From positions 124,001 through 188,000 of the forward strand of contig JBEVXH010000004.1 of NCBI GenBank assembly GCA_040506195.1: a DNA stretch of 64,000 nt, read 5' to 3'. The notes under the pieces are model-generated. The model was not told where the DNA came from, did no database searches, and was given only the letters and a program-made list of their open reading frames with translations. Source of the DNA: Thiodiazotropha sp040506195 (GTDB lineage Bacteria > Pseudomonadota > Gammaproteobacteria > Chromatiales > Chromatiaceae). The translations under genes were made by a program, and so were the position numbers. This document shows positions 55,401 to 64,000 of the stretch, piece after piece. Within the stretch, counting starts at the first letter, position 1; the number at the start of each line of letters is the position of its first letter.

Positions 55401-57437
55401 TTAAGGGCCTGTTCCCAAGCTCAGCTCAGCCTGACCGGTTTTGACGCCTATTGTTGTTGATTTTCGCAATGCGGCCGGCAGTTCAAAAAGAATAAGAAAA
55501 TTCAACCCGATATAGAGAAGCAGCAACGGCATAACCGGAATAAAATGGCGAAACTGGCCGATGACAGGACTTTGGGTAAAATCATCGAACAGGGCAAGCA
55601 CTCCCAAACGCGTTGCGACACCTATGATCGCAATCATGGCGCCCCACAGCAAAAGGCTTCTATACCCCCTAAAAAGAAAGGCAAAACAGGCAATCGCAAA
55701 TACCAGGGTGGCAAGCAACGTGAGATAGACAAGCGCACGATTGTACAATTTACCGATTGTTTTAAAGGCATTGATTTTAAACTGGTCAACCAAAAATAAC
55801 TGCTGGTTACTTTGTTTCTGCTTAACCGAGTCGATGTGCAGATGCATTTCTGCTCTTTTCAAGTCGGCCCCGGGACGAATCAAAGCCTGGTCGAATTTAG
55901 TATGCTCACCACCGGACATAACCAATAGTTCGCACTGACCGCCCTTACACGGCCCTTCCACGCTAAATCGCGACAAGGCAGAATCTGCGTTGTCTTTAAA
56001 GTGACGCTGCACATCCCGGCTCGACATCAAGCTGAAACGATTGGTATAGGCAGCAAATGGCTTCGGCACAATCGCGATATATTTTTCCTGGCTATCTGAA
56101 ATCAACCACCCGGAAACCGAGTATTGATCCCGGAGGGTTTTTGCTTTGATGGCGGTATTCGACAGCCTCTTAAACACCTCGAGTCTCTCTTCCGGACCAT
56201 GCGAAGCGCCATAGCTGGGTAGGCGTCCGTGTAAACCTGATACCATATAATTCACGAAGACCGGCAATTTTGCCAGATAGTCGTCTATCCTCTCTAATCT
56301 GATCGGATAGCGGAGAGGCCAGACAGTGCGCGAACAGTCCAATTGTCCGCTGCTGCATCCCCTTTGCAACTCTTCACTGATTTCGCTGTACACAGATCTC
56401 ATCTTATCCGGGCTTTGGTAATAACCCTCAGCGGCGAGAGCATCTCGCAATGCCCAGAAAATGTAACCGCCACCGATCTCGTTGCATGCCTCTGCATGCC
56501 GCTTGCACATCAGTCCACCCCATTGCTTGCCCAGGCTACCCTGCAAATGGGGTTGGAACCTGGACAACGCGGGGCTCACATCGAACATTTGATTTAGTGA
56601 CTTGTGAGTCACGTCGACAAAGGGCTTTTCCCCATCAGTACGCACACTCTTCATCAGCTTGAATGTGGTTTTAAACTCCTTAACTGCGCTGTCTTTGATT
56701 CCGAAATAACCATATTTCATGTAATTCATACTCAATACCGCTGAAATTGGTATTGCCATACCCAACAGCAGCAACGGCAACGCCTTACCCATCATCAGCA
56801 GTACTCTCTGTCTATCCGGCTGGTAGAAAAGGAGAGTAAATGCAACCGCTAACAAGGGGTAAAGCCAAATCGTCTCTTCCCGGGAAAGATAGAGTGACGC
56901 CAAGCCCAAACCCAGCAGAAACGCGTGAGACGACCTAACACTCCCCGATACGGTTCGCATCGAAATCATGTAGTAAATACCGGCAATGACTAAAAACACT
57001 ATTGCCGCATAGAACCACCCCCGCTCAACACTACCGTGATGATAGGGATTGAAAAGCAAGAGTATAAATGGCACTAGGGCCAGAAAAGGATTGACTTTTG
57101 CCTTTGTCAAAGCCAGGTAGAGAATCACGCAGGCCACAATATAGATTGCGTGCTCCATGGTCTTGAACTGTAAACCCAGTAAATAGTTTGCGGCAATATA
57201 CAGAGGATAGAGCGGCGCTTTCACCAATGTCAGCTTGTCGTAATCACCCAGCCACTGACCGGACACCACACTCTCCGCCAAGCGTATGAACAATGCATCG
57301 TCATAGATACCGTGAGCATGCGCAGTTATCGGCAGACCAGCAGTCAACCAATAGCGAATCAGTGCCAAGGAGACAACAAAGATAAGCAATGCGAGGCCAA
57401 AGCGGCCATGCGTCCGTAGATAGGAGCGATTACCCAT
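55401..57437 (-). CDS. large GT-C-like membrane protein
   Basis: This protein is about 678 aa from the ATG at 57437, which overlaps the preceding stop (TAATG); a start at 57467 would add 10 residues. It has many membrane segments at the N-terminal end (about 15-260), a soluble periplasmic domain (about 260-570) and two or three C-terminal segments. The first loop shows HGIYDDALFIRLA, with Asp residues as in GT-C (GT39/GT83-type). I do not recognise a named family. It may add sugars at the periplasmic face. It converges with the gene ending at 55345. Confidence 0.65.
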   Translation of the reverse strand: MGNRSYLRTHGRFGLALLIFVVSLALIRYWLTAGLPITAHAHGIYDDALFIRLAESVVSGQWLGDYDKLTLVKAPLYPLYIAANYLLGLQFKTMEHAIYIVACVILYLALTKAKVNPFLALVPFILLLFNPYHHGSVERGWFYAAIVFLVIAGIYYMISMRTVSGSVRSSHAFLLGLGLASLYLSREETIWLYPLLAVAFTLLFYQPDRQRVLLMMGKALPLLLLGMAIPISAVLSMNYMKYGYFGIKDSAVKEFKTTFKLMKSVRTDGEKPFVDVTHKSLNQMFDVSPALSRFQPHLQGSLGKQWGGLMCKRHAEACNEIGGGYIFWALRDALAAEGYYQSPDKMRSVYSEISEELQRGCSSGQLDCSRTVWPLRYPIRLERIDDYLAKLPVFVNYMVSGLHGRLPSYGASHGPEERLEVFKRLSNTAIKAKTLRDQYSVSGWLISDSQEKYIAIVPKPFAAYTNRFSLMSSRDVQRHFKDNADSALSRFSVEGPCKGGQCELLVMSGGEHTKFDQALIRPGADLKRAEMHLHIDSVKQKQSNQQLFLVDQFKINAFKTIGKLYNRALVYLTLLATLVFAIACFAFLFRGYRSLLLWGAMIAIIGVATRLGVLALFDDFTQSPVIGQFRHFIPVMPLLLLYIGLNFLILFELPAALRKSTTIGVKTGQAELSLGTGP

Positions 57438-59974
57438 TAGTTCGTTTTGTAATGGTCCGTTAACCATCGGTTGATTGATTGTGCATTGAGTGATAAAAGC
57501 AAGCCAAGCAATACTCCGAGAATAGAAACCGCAGCAGGAACTGCGTAGTGAGTCGGCGAATAGATGAAATCAACTCTGCTGTTGCCACGTACCGGCACTG
57601 CAGGCATCACTCCTTTGAAGAGCGCCGGTTCCGTCTTTTTCCCATTAACCAAGCATAACCAGCCGGGATACATCCTCACCGGGATGACCACCCACCCGGA
57701 TCTATCCCCAATGTACTCAAACTGCATCGAGGTATCGTTATAAGTATTCAGTCTTAGCTGATCGTAACGGGCATCGGACAGACCACTAAGGGATGATAAA
57801 AAATAGGCACTACCTTTGACTAGCCTGTTTTCCACCAGAACCACACCAGGTTCCAGCTCATGCACAATATATGAATTATCATCACCACTCAATACTATTC
57901 GATAAACAAAGGCATTTGTGCGTCTGTATCCACGCAATCCCAGTACACTTTCACTTAACCTGTTTCCCACTTGTAGCTGTAACAGCGGAGAGTTAGAAGG
58001 ATAAACCACTGCACTGAGAGAAGCAGATGCACTCTCCCCTCCTACAACTATTTCCAGCTCATAGCGTCCCTTGTCCAGTAAAATCTGACTGGGGAAACTA
58101 CACCTAAAATAGATCTCCTGGGAATCACGTTGCAGAGAGCATGGCGCAGTTTCGGTTAGCAGCTCCGCACCCATCCACAGCTTTAGTCTAACACCAACCC
58201 TGTTTTCAATATTGATACTCTCCAATGCCAACTCTACCTCATCAAACGAAACATGCTGGTGCAATTCGACGAGTTGAACAATCCTTTCCCCTGTCAATCT
58301 CAATCCACCACTCTCGCCTTGACTGAGATCAATCGTATCAAAAACAAGTTTTCGCTCAACCTTTCCCCCATGTATCGTTTCATCGGAACAGAGTACATAC
58401 CTGACACCCAGATAGGCCAGAAACACCGGATTTGCAAAATTAACCTGGCTGCACAAAAAGGCTGATGCCGTAGGCGTTAAAAAAGGCCTGGTGATGGCCC
58501 CTTCAAGGAGCCGCTTCTCTGCCGGCGTGTGAAACCCGTGGGCATACCACTCTGAAAGACCGTATGCCGATACTACCCCCGATACGATATATCCGCGGTC
58601 GGCTATTACGTTTTGAAGCGGCTCAATCCTGTCCCTGGCATAGTCGATCGTAGCAGTAGCAGGATAGATCGTATCTGCTTTTACATGACCCACCAGTGAT
58701 TGAAACACCCGACGCTGGTCAACCACCTGAACGGCTAGCAGAAGAAATAAAACCATGGCGGCCCACCCCGGTGCTTTTTTGCCGAAACGCTGGTAAGCGG
58801 AAGAGAGAACCAAGACACTGAGTAACGACAAGCCAAGTCCAATGATAAGAATCAGCCTGTTAATCATACTGGTCCCGATCAGAGGGATCTGCCTGATGTA
58901 ATCCATGGGGATCCAGCCGAAGGCCAATGGCGCAATCAGCAAAACCAGCGACACTCCCCATGCATATCTCCATTCCAAACGACGCCTCAGGGTGAGCCAT
59001 AGAGCCGGAAGAAAGAGTATCAGCGGGATCAAACCCACATATCCTGTCCTGCCCAGGGTCAGCGGCCCCTCCCTGAACGGCTGAACGTAGAGCAGCAGTT
59101 CCTGGATCTTGCGAAAGGCGCTACCCCCCCTGCGATAACTTAGATCGAGACGCCCCAGAGACTCGTCCAGGCAATAGAGAAACAGCGTGGCCATCATTAG
59201 TGACAGGAGTATTCCCGCCACACCCAACGCGCCTCTGCTAATAACCACTCGATACGAATTCCGCGAAAACAGTGACCAACTGAGAGACAGCAGCAGCAAG
59301 GCGATATAGCCATACACGGCAACCGTTGGGAATCCACCCAGAATCATCAATGTCGATGCGACGGCCAACCAGGACACATATTTGGCATCGCCCGTCTGTG
59401 CAATGCGCACGGCGAAGAAGAGCACCCACGGAATCCAGATACTGGTATTCACATGATGCCAAAGAAACCATGAGGTGTTAAAACCGGAATAGCTGAAGGC
59501 AACCGCACCGAGCAAAGCTGCCAGACGATTTCCTGTCAAACTCGCAAACAGTAAATAGCTCCCGATAGAGACGATGAGGAGATTCACCAATGCAGAGGCA
59601 TACAAACCGACAGCCTCGTTACCGGATAATGCGTATGCGGCAAAGGCCGGGGTCAAAATCGAACGGGTAACCAATAGTAACAGAGGGTTTCCGCCAAGCA
59701 CGTGGGGATTCCAAAGAGGCAGTTCTCCCTGGCGCAGTTTTTTCCGGGCGTAACGCCAGGATGGCAGTTTGGCATCGAGCACATCAGAGTGCTTGCGGTG
59801 CTTAACCGGGCTTTCGATCTCGGTATTCTTCCAACCTGGAAATTGGACAAGAAAATCGAATGGCGCAATGGTTTCACCGACCAGGGGATTCGCACCCAGC
59901 ATGATGACCGCAATCAAAATCAGCGCCAGCAAGGGTGCGGAACGTTGAGCAAGCAGTGAAAGCGGCACGTTCAT
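57437..59974 (-). CDS. YfhO-like large membrane protein
   Basis: This 845-aa protein has about 12 membrane segments followed by a large periplasmic beta-rich domain (about 590-810) and a C-terminal segment. The layout and the start (APFDFLVQFPGWKN, then KLRQGELPLWNPHVLGGNPL) match the YfhO family, involved in lipid-linked sugar transfer in some bacteria. Its stop overlaps the next gene (TAATG). It likely modifies or polymerises a surface glycan; this is inference. Confidence 0.78.
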   Translation of the reverse strand: MNVPLSLLAQRSAPLLALILIAVIMLGANPLVGETIAPFDFLVQFPGWKNTEIESPVKHRKHSDVLDAKLPSWRYARKKLRQGELPLWNPHVLGGNPLLLLVTRSILTPAFAAYALSGNEAVGLYASALVNLLIVSIGSYLLFASLTGNRLAALLGAVAFSYSGFNTSWFLWHHVNTSIWIPWVLFFAVRIAQTGDAKYVSWLAVASTLMILGGFPTVAVYGYIALLLLSLSWSLFSRNSYRVVISRGALGVAGILLSLMMATLFLYCLDESLGRLDLSYRRGGSAFRKIQELLLYVQPFREGPLTLGRTGYVGLIPLILFLPALWLTLRRRLEWRYAWGVSLVLLIAPLAFGWIPMDYIRQIPLIGTSMINRLILIIGLGLSLLSVLVLSSAYQRFGKKAPGWAAMVLFLLLAVQVVDQRRVFQSLVGHVKADTIYPATATIDYARDRIEPLQNVIADRGYIVSGVVSAYGLSEWYAHGFHTPAEKRLLEGAITRPFLTPTASAFLCSQVNFANPVFLAYLGVRYVLCSDETIHGGKVERKLVFDTIDLSQGESGGLRLTGERIVQLVELHQHVSFDEVELALESINIENRVGVRLKLWMGAELLTETAPCSLQRDSQEIYFRCSFPSQILLDKGRYELEIVVGGESASASLSAVVYPSNSPLLQLQVGNRLSESVLGLRGYRRTNAFVYRIVLSGDDNSYIVHELEPGVVLVENRLVKGSAYFLSSLSGLSDARYDQLRLNTYNDTSMQFEYIGDRSGWVVIPVRMYPGWLCLVNGKKTEPALFKGVMPAVPVRGNSRVDFIYSPTHYAVPAAVSILGVLLGLLLSLNAQSINRWLTDHYKTN

Positions 59975-60192
59975 CGACTGGCCAATTCCTTTACCCGCAT
60001 TGGCTCTAAGGCCATGTAGCCGGATTCGATAAACAAGCAGCAGTCACCTATCAGAGTTTTGATCCTTGGCATCCTGCTCATTGTTACTCTCCATTCACCA
60101 CATCGGCATACAAGTATGAGGATAGCGGGAAACGCTGCCGTAATGGCCCCGACGACAGCAGTTATTGTAACGGTTGACTTCGCCATTATCAT
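59971..60192 (-). CDS. small membrane protein coupled to YfhO-like gene
   Basis: This 73-aa ORF has a hydrophobic helix at about residues 8-30 (VTITAVVGAITAAFPAILILV), a CRC motif and a charged remainder. Its stop overlaps the YfhO start by 4 bp (ATGA), which favours a real coupled gene. However, no good ribosome site precedes its ATG, and no homologue is recognised. A plus-strand frame overlapping it (60059-60274) is judged a shadow. Confidence 0.4.
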   Translation of the reverse strand: MIMAKSTVTITAVVGAITAAFPAILILVCRCGEWRVTMSRMPRIKTLIGDCCLFIESGYMALEPMRVKELASR

Positions 60193-60313
60193 CTATGCAC
60201 CGGCCACCATAATTGGGATAGACAAAGCCAAACCTTCCGTGAATGCCCTAGTGACATCAATTGATGTATGCTAAGCACGCAGAGTCTAGGATACAAGTAA
60301 CGGGGGAGAACCG

Positions 60314-60448
60314 GTGCCGACTCAACTGCAATTAACAATTCTATTGATGGCGCTACTCCTGATCATAACTGCATGCGGCCAGAAGGGACCGCTCTTCATG
60401 CCGGATAAGGAGCAGCCCGATAAAACGGCGGAAGTGCAAGGTTCATGA
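60314..60448 (+). CDS. lptM: LptM (YifL) lipoprotein
   Basis: This is a 44-aa lipoprotein with a GTG start; GGGGGAG at 60302-60308 lies 5 bp upstream. Signal residues LLMALLLIITAC end in the lipidated Cys21, followed by GQKGPLFMP, the YifL/LptM signature. It stabilises LptD maturation in E. coli and always stands before dapF. Its TGA overlaps the dapF ATG (ATGA). Confidence 0.88.
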   Translation: MPTQLQLTILLMALLLIITACGQKGPLFMPDKEQPDKTAEVQGS

Positions 60449-61275
60449 AACTCCATTTCACTAAAATGCACGGTCTCGGCAATGACTTTGTGGTGATCGA
60501 TGCGATCAGTCAATCCATCGATCTATCGCCACAGGCACTGCAAAAACTGGCAGACAGGCACTTCGGTATCGGTTGCGACCAAATATTGCTGATCGAACCC
60601 CCCGAATCGGCCGATACCGATTTCTATTATCGAATCTACAATGCCGACGGTTCAGAAGTCGAGGCTTGCGGCAATGGCGCACGCTGCTTTGCCCGATTTG
60701 TCAAAGAGAAGGGGCTGAGCGCAAAATCTTCAATACCGGTCGAAACCCTGGCAGGCAAGATTTCCCTGCGACACTTGGCTGACGGCCATGTGGAGGTCGA
60801 CATGGGTGCTCCCATCTTCGAGCCTGCATCGATACCCTTTACAGCGCCAAGACAGGCAAACACCTATCTCCTGGATGTTGACGATCAACAGGTATCATTG
60901 TCTGCGGTATCGATGGGAAATCCACATGCGGTGCTCATCGTACCCAGTGTCGATCAGGCGGATGTGGCAAAACTGGGGCCGTTGATCGAGGATCATCCCC
61001 GATTCCCCCAACGCACCAATGTCGGCTTCATGCAGATCGTCCGCGCCACAGAGATCCGGCTGCGTGTGTTTGAGCGCGGCACCGGAGAAACGCTGGCCTG
61101 CGGCTCAGGCGCCTGCGCAGCCGTAGCTGCCGGCCGCCGGCTTGGTCTGCTTGATGAAGAGGTCTTGGTACACCTACCTGGAGGCGATCTTGTGGTAAAG
61201 TGGCACTCAGAAGGCCAACCCGTACTTATTGAAGGTCCGGCAGAGATCGTGTACGAAGGAACCATCGACCTATGA
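60445..61275 (+). CDS. dapF: diaminopimelate epimerase DapF
   Basis: This 276-aa enzyme makes meso-diaminopimelate for lysine and peptidoglycan. Catalytic Cys residues lie in EACGNGARCFARF and LACGSGACAAVAA. The start overlaps lptM by 4 bp and the end overlaps the DUF484 gene by 4 bp, so lptM-dapF-DUF484 is one coupled unit. Confidence 0.97.
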   Translation: MKLHFTKMHGLGNDFVVIDAISQSIDLSPQALQKLADRHFGIGCDQILLIEPPESADTDFYYRIYNADGSEVEACGNGARCFARFVKEKGLSAKSSIPVETLAGKISLRHLADGHVEVDMGAPIFEPASIPFTAPRQANTYLLDVDDQQVSLSAVSMGNPHAVLIVPSVDQADVAKLGPLIEDHPRFPQRTNVGFMQIVRATEIRLRVFERGTGETLACGSGACAAVAAGRRLGLLDEEVLVHLPGGDLVVKWHSEGQPVLIEGPAEIVYEGTIDL

Positions 61276-61967
61276 AACAAAAAGCCCCGAAAGAATCTAC
61301 ACATGTGGATGAACTGGAAGAACAGGTGGTCGAATACCTGAATCACCACCCCGATTTCTTCGCCAACCACCCGCAACTGCTCGGCAAAATCGAGATACCT
61401 CACGAGAGCGGTGCGGCTGTCTCTCTGATCGAACGCCAGGTCGAGGCGCTACGCAGCCAACTTCAAGAGTCTCAACAAAAGCTCTCGAAACTGCTGGAGG
61501 TTGCGCGAACCAATGACCAGCTACAGGATCGCATGCACCGGCTGACCCTGGAACTGATCGATGCGGCCACCTTCGAAGAGGTCTTGAATGCACTGGAAGA
61601 TGAGTTGCATGACGATTTCAAGGCCGATGCCGTAGAGTTGAGACTCTTCTCCGCCAGCCATATCGATGAGCATTTGGACGAGACCCTGAGTGGCCAAATC
61701 GACACATTTGAACAGTTCTTCAGTCAAAACCAGCCGATCTGCGGAAAACTCGACCAGGATCAGCTCGACTATATATTCGGTACCGAAGGCGATCGAATCG
61801 CCTCTACTGCATTGATCCCGCTGAAGAGTGAGGGTGTGCTCGGTCTGCTGGCCATCGGTAGCTGTGATGCCGATCGGTTCGCCCCTCATCATGGCACCGA
61901 ATTCCTCACCCGCCTTGGGGAGATAATCAGCCGCACCCTGCAGGCCGTCTCCCTCCCCGGCATATAG
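61272..61967 (+). CDS. DUF484 family protein
   Basis: This 231-aa protein has the DUF484 pattern: VVEYLNHHPDFFANHPQLL, a coiled coil at about 50-85, then a GAF-like part to the end. The role is unknown, but the gene lies between dapF and xerC in many gammaproteobacteria. It overlaps dapF by 4 bp and precedes xerC by 5 bp. Confidence 0.92.
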   Translation: MKQKAPKESTHVDELEEQVVEYLNHHPDFFANHPQLLGKIEIPHESGAAVSLIERQVEALRSQLQESQQKLSKLLEVARTNDQLQDRMHRLTLELIDAATFEEVLNALEDELHDDFKADAVELRLFSASHIDEHLDETLSGQIDTFEQFFSQNQPICGKLDQDQLDYIFGTEGDRIASTALIPLKSEGVLGLLAIGSCDADRFAPHHGTEFLTRLGEIISRTLQAVSLPGI

Positions 61968-61972
61968 TCTCC

Positions 61973-62890
61973 GTGCCCACTCCCAGCAGCCTGCAACTCC
62001 AGGAATGGACAGCGCTATATTTTGACTACCTGCAGCATGAACGACGCCTCTCGCCCCGTACGCTGGAGAGCTACAAACGTGATCTGAAAGCAGCTATGGC
62101 CTGGTTTGAGCAGCAACAGTTAAGCCGCTGGGAAAAGATCACTCAACACCATATAAAGCACTACATCGCAACACGACACCGGGCCGGACTGGCGGCCAAA
62201 AGCCTGCATCGCGAACTCTCCAGCCTGCGCGGACTGTTTAATTTTCTTATTCGGGAACAGCAGCTTGACTGCAACCCGGCACTCGGTGTCCGTGCACCCA
62301 AGGTGCGGCATAAGCTGCCTGTCACCCTCGACCCGGACCAGGTCAGTCGCCTCTTGGATATCTCCGACGATTCCCCGGTCGCAGTCCGCGATAGAGCGAT
62401 CATGGAACTTTTCTATTCATCCGGACTGCGCCTGGCGGAACTGGTAAACCTCAATCTGCAGGATATCGACCTCCAGGAACAGCTGGTCGAGGTCACAGGC
62501 AAAGGGGCGAAAGCGAGACGCCTGCCCGTGGGCAAAATTGCCAAACAGGCCCTTGCGCAATGGTTTGCGATCAGGCCGCAAATGGCGGCTGAAGGTGAGA
62601 TCGCTCTCTTCGTCGGAGTTCGGGGCAGGCGAATCAATCGCAGCACCATTCAGCGCCAACTCCATTCCTGGTCCATCGCCCAGGGAACACCCCGCAATGT
62701 CCACCCTCATCTGCTGCGCCACTCCTTCGCCACTCATCTGTTGGAATCGTCTGGCGATTTACGCGCCGTTCAGGAACTGCTGGGGCATGCCAACATCAGC
62801 ACCACCCAGATATATACCCATCTTGACTTTCAACACCTGGCCGATGTCTATGACCGGGCCCACCCAAGAGCGAAGAAGAAGCGGGATTGA
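61973..62890 (+). CDS. xerC: tyrosine recombinase XerC
   Basis: This 305-aa recombinase (GTG start) resolves chromosome dimers at dif with XerD. The catalytic set is present: Arg in SSGLRLAELV, Lys in GKGAKARRLPVG, His-x-x-Arg in HLLRHSFATHLLE, His in LGHANISTTQIYTH and the Tyr of QIYTHL. The full length is normal. It ends the lptM-dapF-DUF484-xerC unit. Confidence 0.96.
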   Translation: MPTPSSLQLQEWTALYFDYLQHERRLSPRTLESYKRDLKAAMAWFEQQQLSRWEKITQHHIKHYIATRHRAGLAAKSLHRELSSLRGLFNFLIREQQLDCNPALGVRAPKVRHKLPVTLDPDQVSRLLDISDDSPVAVRDRAIMELFYSSGLRLAELVNLNLQDIDLQEQLVEVTGKGAKARRLPVGKIAKQALAQWFAIRPQMAAEGEIALFVGVRGRRINRSTIQRQLHSWSIAQGTPRNVHPHLLRHSFATHLLESSGDLRAVQELLGHANISTTQIYTHLDFQHLADVYDRAHPRAKKKRD

Positions 62891-63281
62891 GGCGGTGAAT
62901 GGGATGTAAACAGTCATTGCAGGGTGACGATTGTATCATCCCGTACCTTAGGGCCTGTTGACATTAATCCGGTCAGCACTCTCTGCGGCGCTTCCTCGGT
63001 GACCAGGCCCTGCGCCAGGGCTGGAAGGTCGAACCGGGTCGGGACACCGGCAAGCGGGTGATGGTGGCCGGCACCGGTCCGGCCAGGCTCGCCTGTGCCT
63101 TTTCGGTCACCAGGTTACCGCCCCCCAGGCCGGCGGCATGGTGCGCTACGGCATCCCCAAATACCGCATGCAGCCCGCAGTATCGATGCCCGGCTCAAGG
63201 GGGAGACCTACATCAAACCCGAGAATATCTGATTTGTCATGTTGCCAGGGAAGGCTTTTTCATAGGATGCCACACAATCGT
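62891..63281. other. 391-bp region with decayed coding sequence
   Basis: This gap between xerC and the Fbp-type gene contains the pseudogene at 62968-63231. Its GC-rich base composition differs from the rest of the intergenic DNA. No other feature was seen from 62891 to 62967 or from 63232 to 63281. Confidence 0.6.
62968..63231 (+). pseudogene. remnant of a GltD-like FAD/NAD(P) oxidoreductase
   Basis: Broken in at least three frames. In one frame (62968-63118) SLRRFLGDQALRQGWKVEP leads to TGKRVMVAGTGPARLACAF, the Rossmann nucleotide-binding site with Arg for the last Gly. The next frame (from 63126) gives AGGMVRYGIPKYRM, the conserved segment that follows in glutamate-synthase-small-subunit-type proteins, with the intervening sequence lost. 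A third frame (from 63175) gives RSIDARLKGETYIKPENI and a stop. Such order, gaps and frame changes are typical of a decaying gene fragment. The parent could be GltD, DsrL-like or another FAD/NAD(P) protein. Confidence 0.75.
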
Positions 63282-64000
63282 TTAGTCCGTATTAGAGAGG
63301 TCACGAATCATTTTTAAAGCCTTCTCACGCTGGCGGGCAATCAGTGCCAATGGGCGAAAGTCCGCATCAAACGCACCCAATCGCACTAAAGTATGTGACA
63401 CGGGCACACCCACCACGGCAGGATATTCATGATTGAGCTCAGCGAACAGGCGCTGGCTGTCAAACCCGGCCAGGAACTCCAGGAAATCGATCGCCAATTG
63501 AGGGTGCGGCGAATGATGAGTGACCCCGCCACCACTGATATTCACATGCACGCCGGTTTCGGGCCAGACCTGGGACACCCGGTTTGCGACTTCCCGGTCC
63601 CTCTCATTGTCGCTCTCCAACATCATGGCAAAATAGTAGCTATTGACCACCGCCACATCACATTCCCCGTTCGCTAAAGCACGCACCTGATCACGATCCC
63701 CCCCCTGTGGAGGTCTGGCCAGATTGGAGATGACCCCGCTTAACCACGCTCTTGCTCTCTTCTCGCCCCAACGCGCGACCATTGCGGAGATCAATGACTG
63801 GTTGTAGACGTGCTTCAAATCACGCATGCAGACACGCCCCTTGAGCGCGGAAGATGATAGATCCGCATAATCCCGCAATTCAAACCGGGGGATACGACCG
63901 GGGATATACAGCAGCATCCGGGCGCGCAGGGAAAGTCCGTACCAAAAGCCCTGAGGGTCTCTATATTTTGCCGGTATCAGGCTACTGAGCAGCTGAGATT
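63282..64000 (-). CDS. Fbp-type iron(III) ABC transporter substrate-binding protein, partial
   Basis: The frame is open to the window end, so the N-terminus is missing; about 238 residues are visible. The sequence LIPAKYRDPQGFWYGLSLRAR, then LKGRVCMRD, NVYNQSL-like VYNQSLISAMV, NLARPPQGGDRDQV and VVNSYYFAMML match periplasmic iron-binding proteins (FbpA/FutA group), including the Tyr-rich NSYY motif used in metal binding. It would deliver ferric iron to an ABC transporter lying outside the window. It is convergent with xerC. Confidence 0.9.
   Translation of the reverse strand, partial: SQLLSSLIPAKYRDPQGFWYGLSLRARMLLYIPGRIPRFELRDYADLSSSALKGRVCMRDLKHVYNQSLISAMVARWGEKRARAWLSGVISNLARPPQGGDRDQVRALANGECDVAVVNSYYFAMMLESDNERDREVANRVSQVWPETGVHVNISGGGVTHHSPHPQLAIDFLEFLAGFDSQRLFAELNHEYPAVVGVPVSHTLVRLGAFDADFRPLALIARQREKALKMIRDLSNTD

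Noticed and set aside
62951..62968. GGGCCTGTTGACA segment as a possible IS end
   Set aside because: No matching inverted repeat or transposase sequence nearby.

Overview
The window looks like a chromosomal segment of a Gram-negative gammaproteobacterium. Class I adenylate cyclase, an lptE-holA-leuS block, an rsfS-nadD-proA block, an lptM-dapF-DUF484-xerC block, GspG and many LPS/O-antigen type genes all point that way. The gene content would suit a Chromatiales-like sulfur oxidiser or symbiont, but no diagnostic metabolic gene is present, so that placement is inference only.

Layout. (1) 1-10.5 kb is a phosphate and cation locus. It holds the end of a PiT phosphate permease, a P-loop protein paired with a PPP-type phosphatase carrying an FHA-like N-terminal part, and two divergent transcription units. 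The leftward unit encodes CNNM/CorC, CNNM/CorC, UspA, a Na/Pi-PhoU transporter and a small basic protein. The rightward unit encodes a second Na/Pi-PhoU transporter and a second, homologous small basic protein. The 553-bp divergent gap holds three PhoB-type half-sites exactly 11 bp apart, a run of four hairpins and a possible 8-codon leader peptide. (2) 10.5-20.5 kb is mostly housekeeping: a WYL regulator, rsfS, nadD, proA, a retropepsin-like protease, two exported EF-hand proteins, holA, lptE, leuS and a globin. (3) 20.9-31.0 kb is the first surface-polysaccharide block: a polyprenyl-P GT2, a WbpL/WecA-like initiating transferase, an SDR epimerase, GT4, a Wzx-like flippase, a WbbL-like GT2, DUF3144, and a 999-aa methyltransferase-GT2-GT2 fusion. 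(4) 31.1-35.0 kb carries a parvulin PPIase, a large exported protein of unknown function with its own terminator, and a lipoprotein. (5) 35.1-41.4 kb is the second polysaccharide block: a Wzm/Wzt ABC exporter with an LpxL-like acyltransferase, then a divergent three-gene set resembling Gtr glucosylation cassettes. (6) 41.5-49.8 kb carries an FKBP PPIase, cyaA, a degenerate GGDEF protein, a DUF2939 protein, an RRM protein, a YheS-type ABC-F protein and an isolated gspG. (7) 50.0-60.0 kb is the third polysaccharide block: a WbpM-like dehydratase, an FrhB-like protein, a pyruvyltransferase, a flippase-like membrane protein and two very large membrane proteins (GT-C-like and YfhO-like). (8) 60.3-64.0 kb has lptM, dapF, DUF484 and xerC, then a decayed oxidoreductase fragment and a partial Fbp-type binding protein.

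Together the genes describe phosphate and cation import/export with probable Pho control, and an envelope heavily invested in polysaccharide synthesis through two export routes (Wzx-like and Wzm/Wzt). No tRNA, rRNA, CRISPR array, intact insertion sequence or prophage was recognised. The most novel leads are the FHA-phosphatase/P-loop pair and the structured divergent leader of the phosphate locus.
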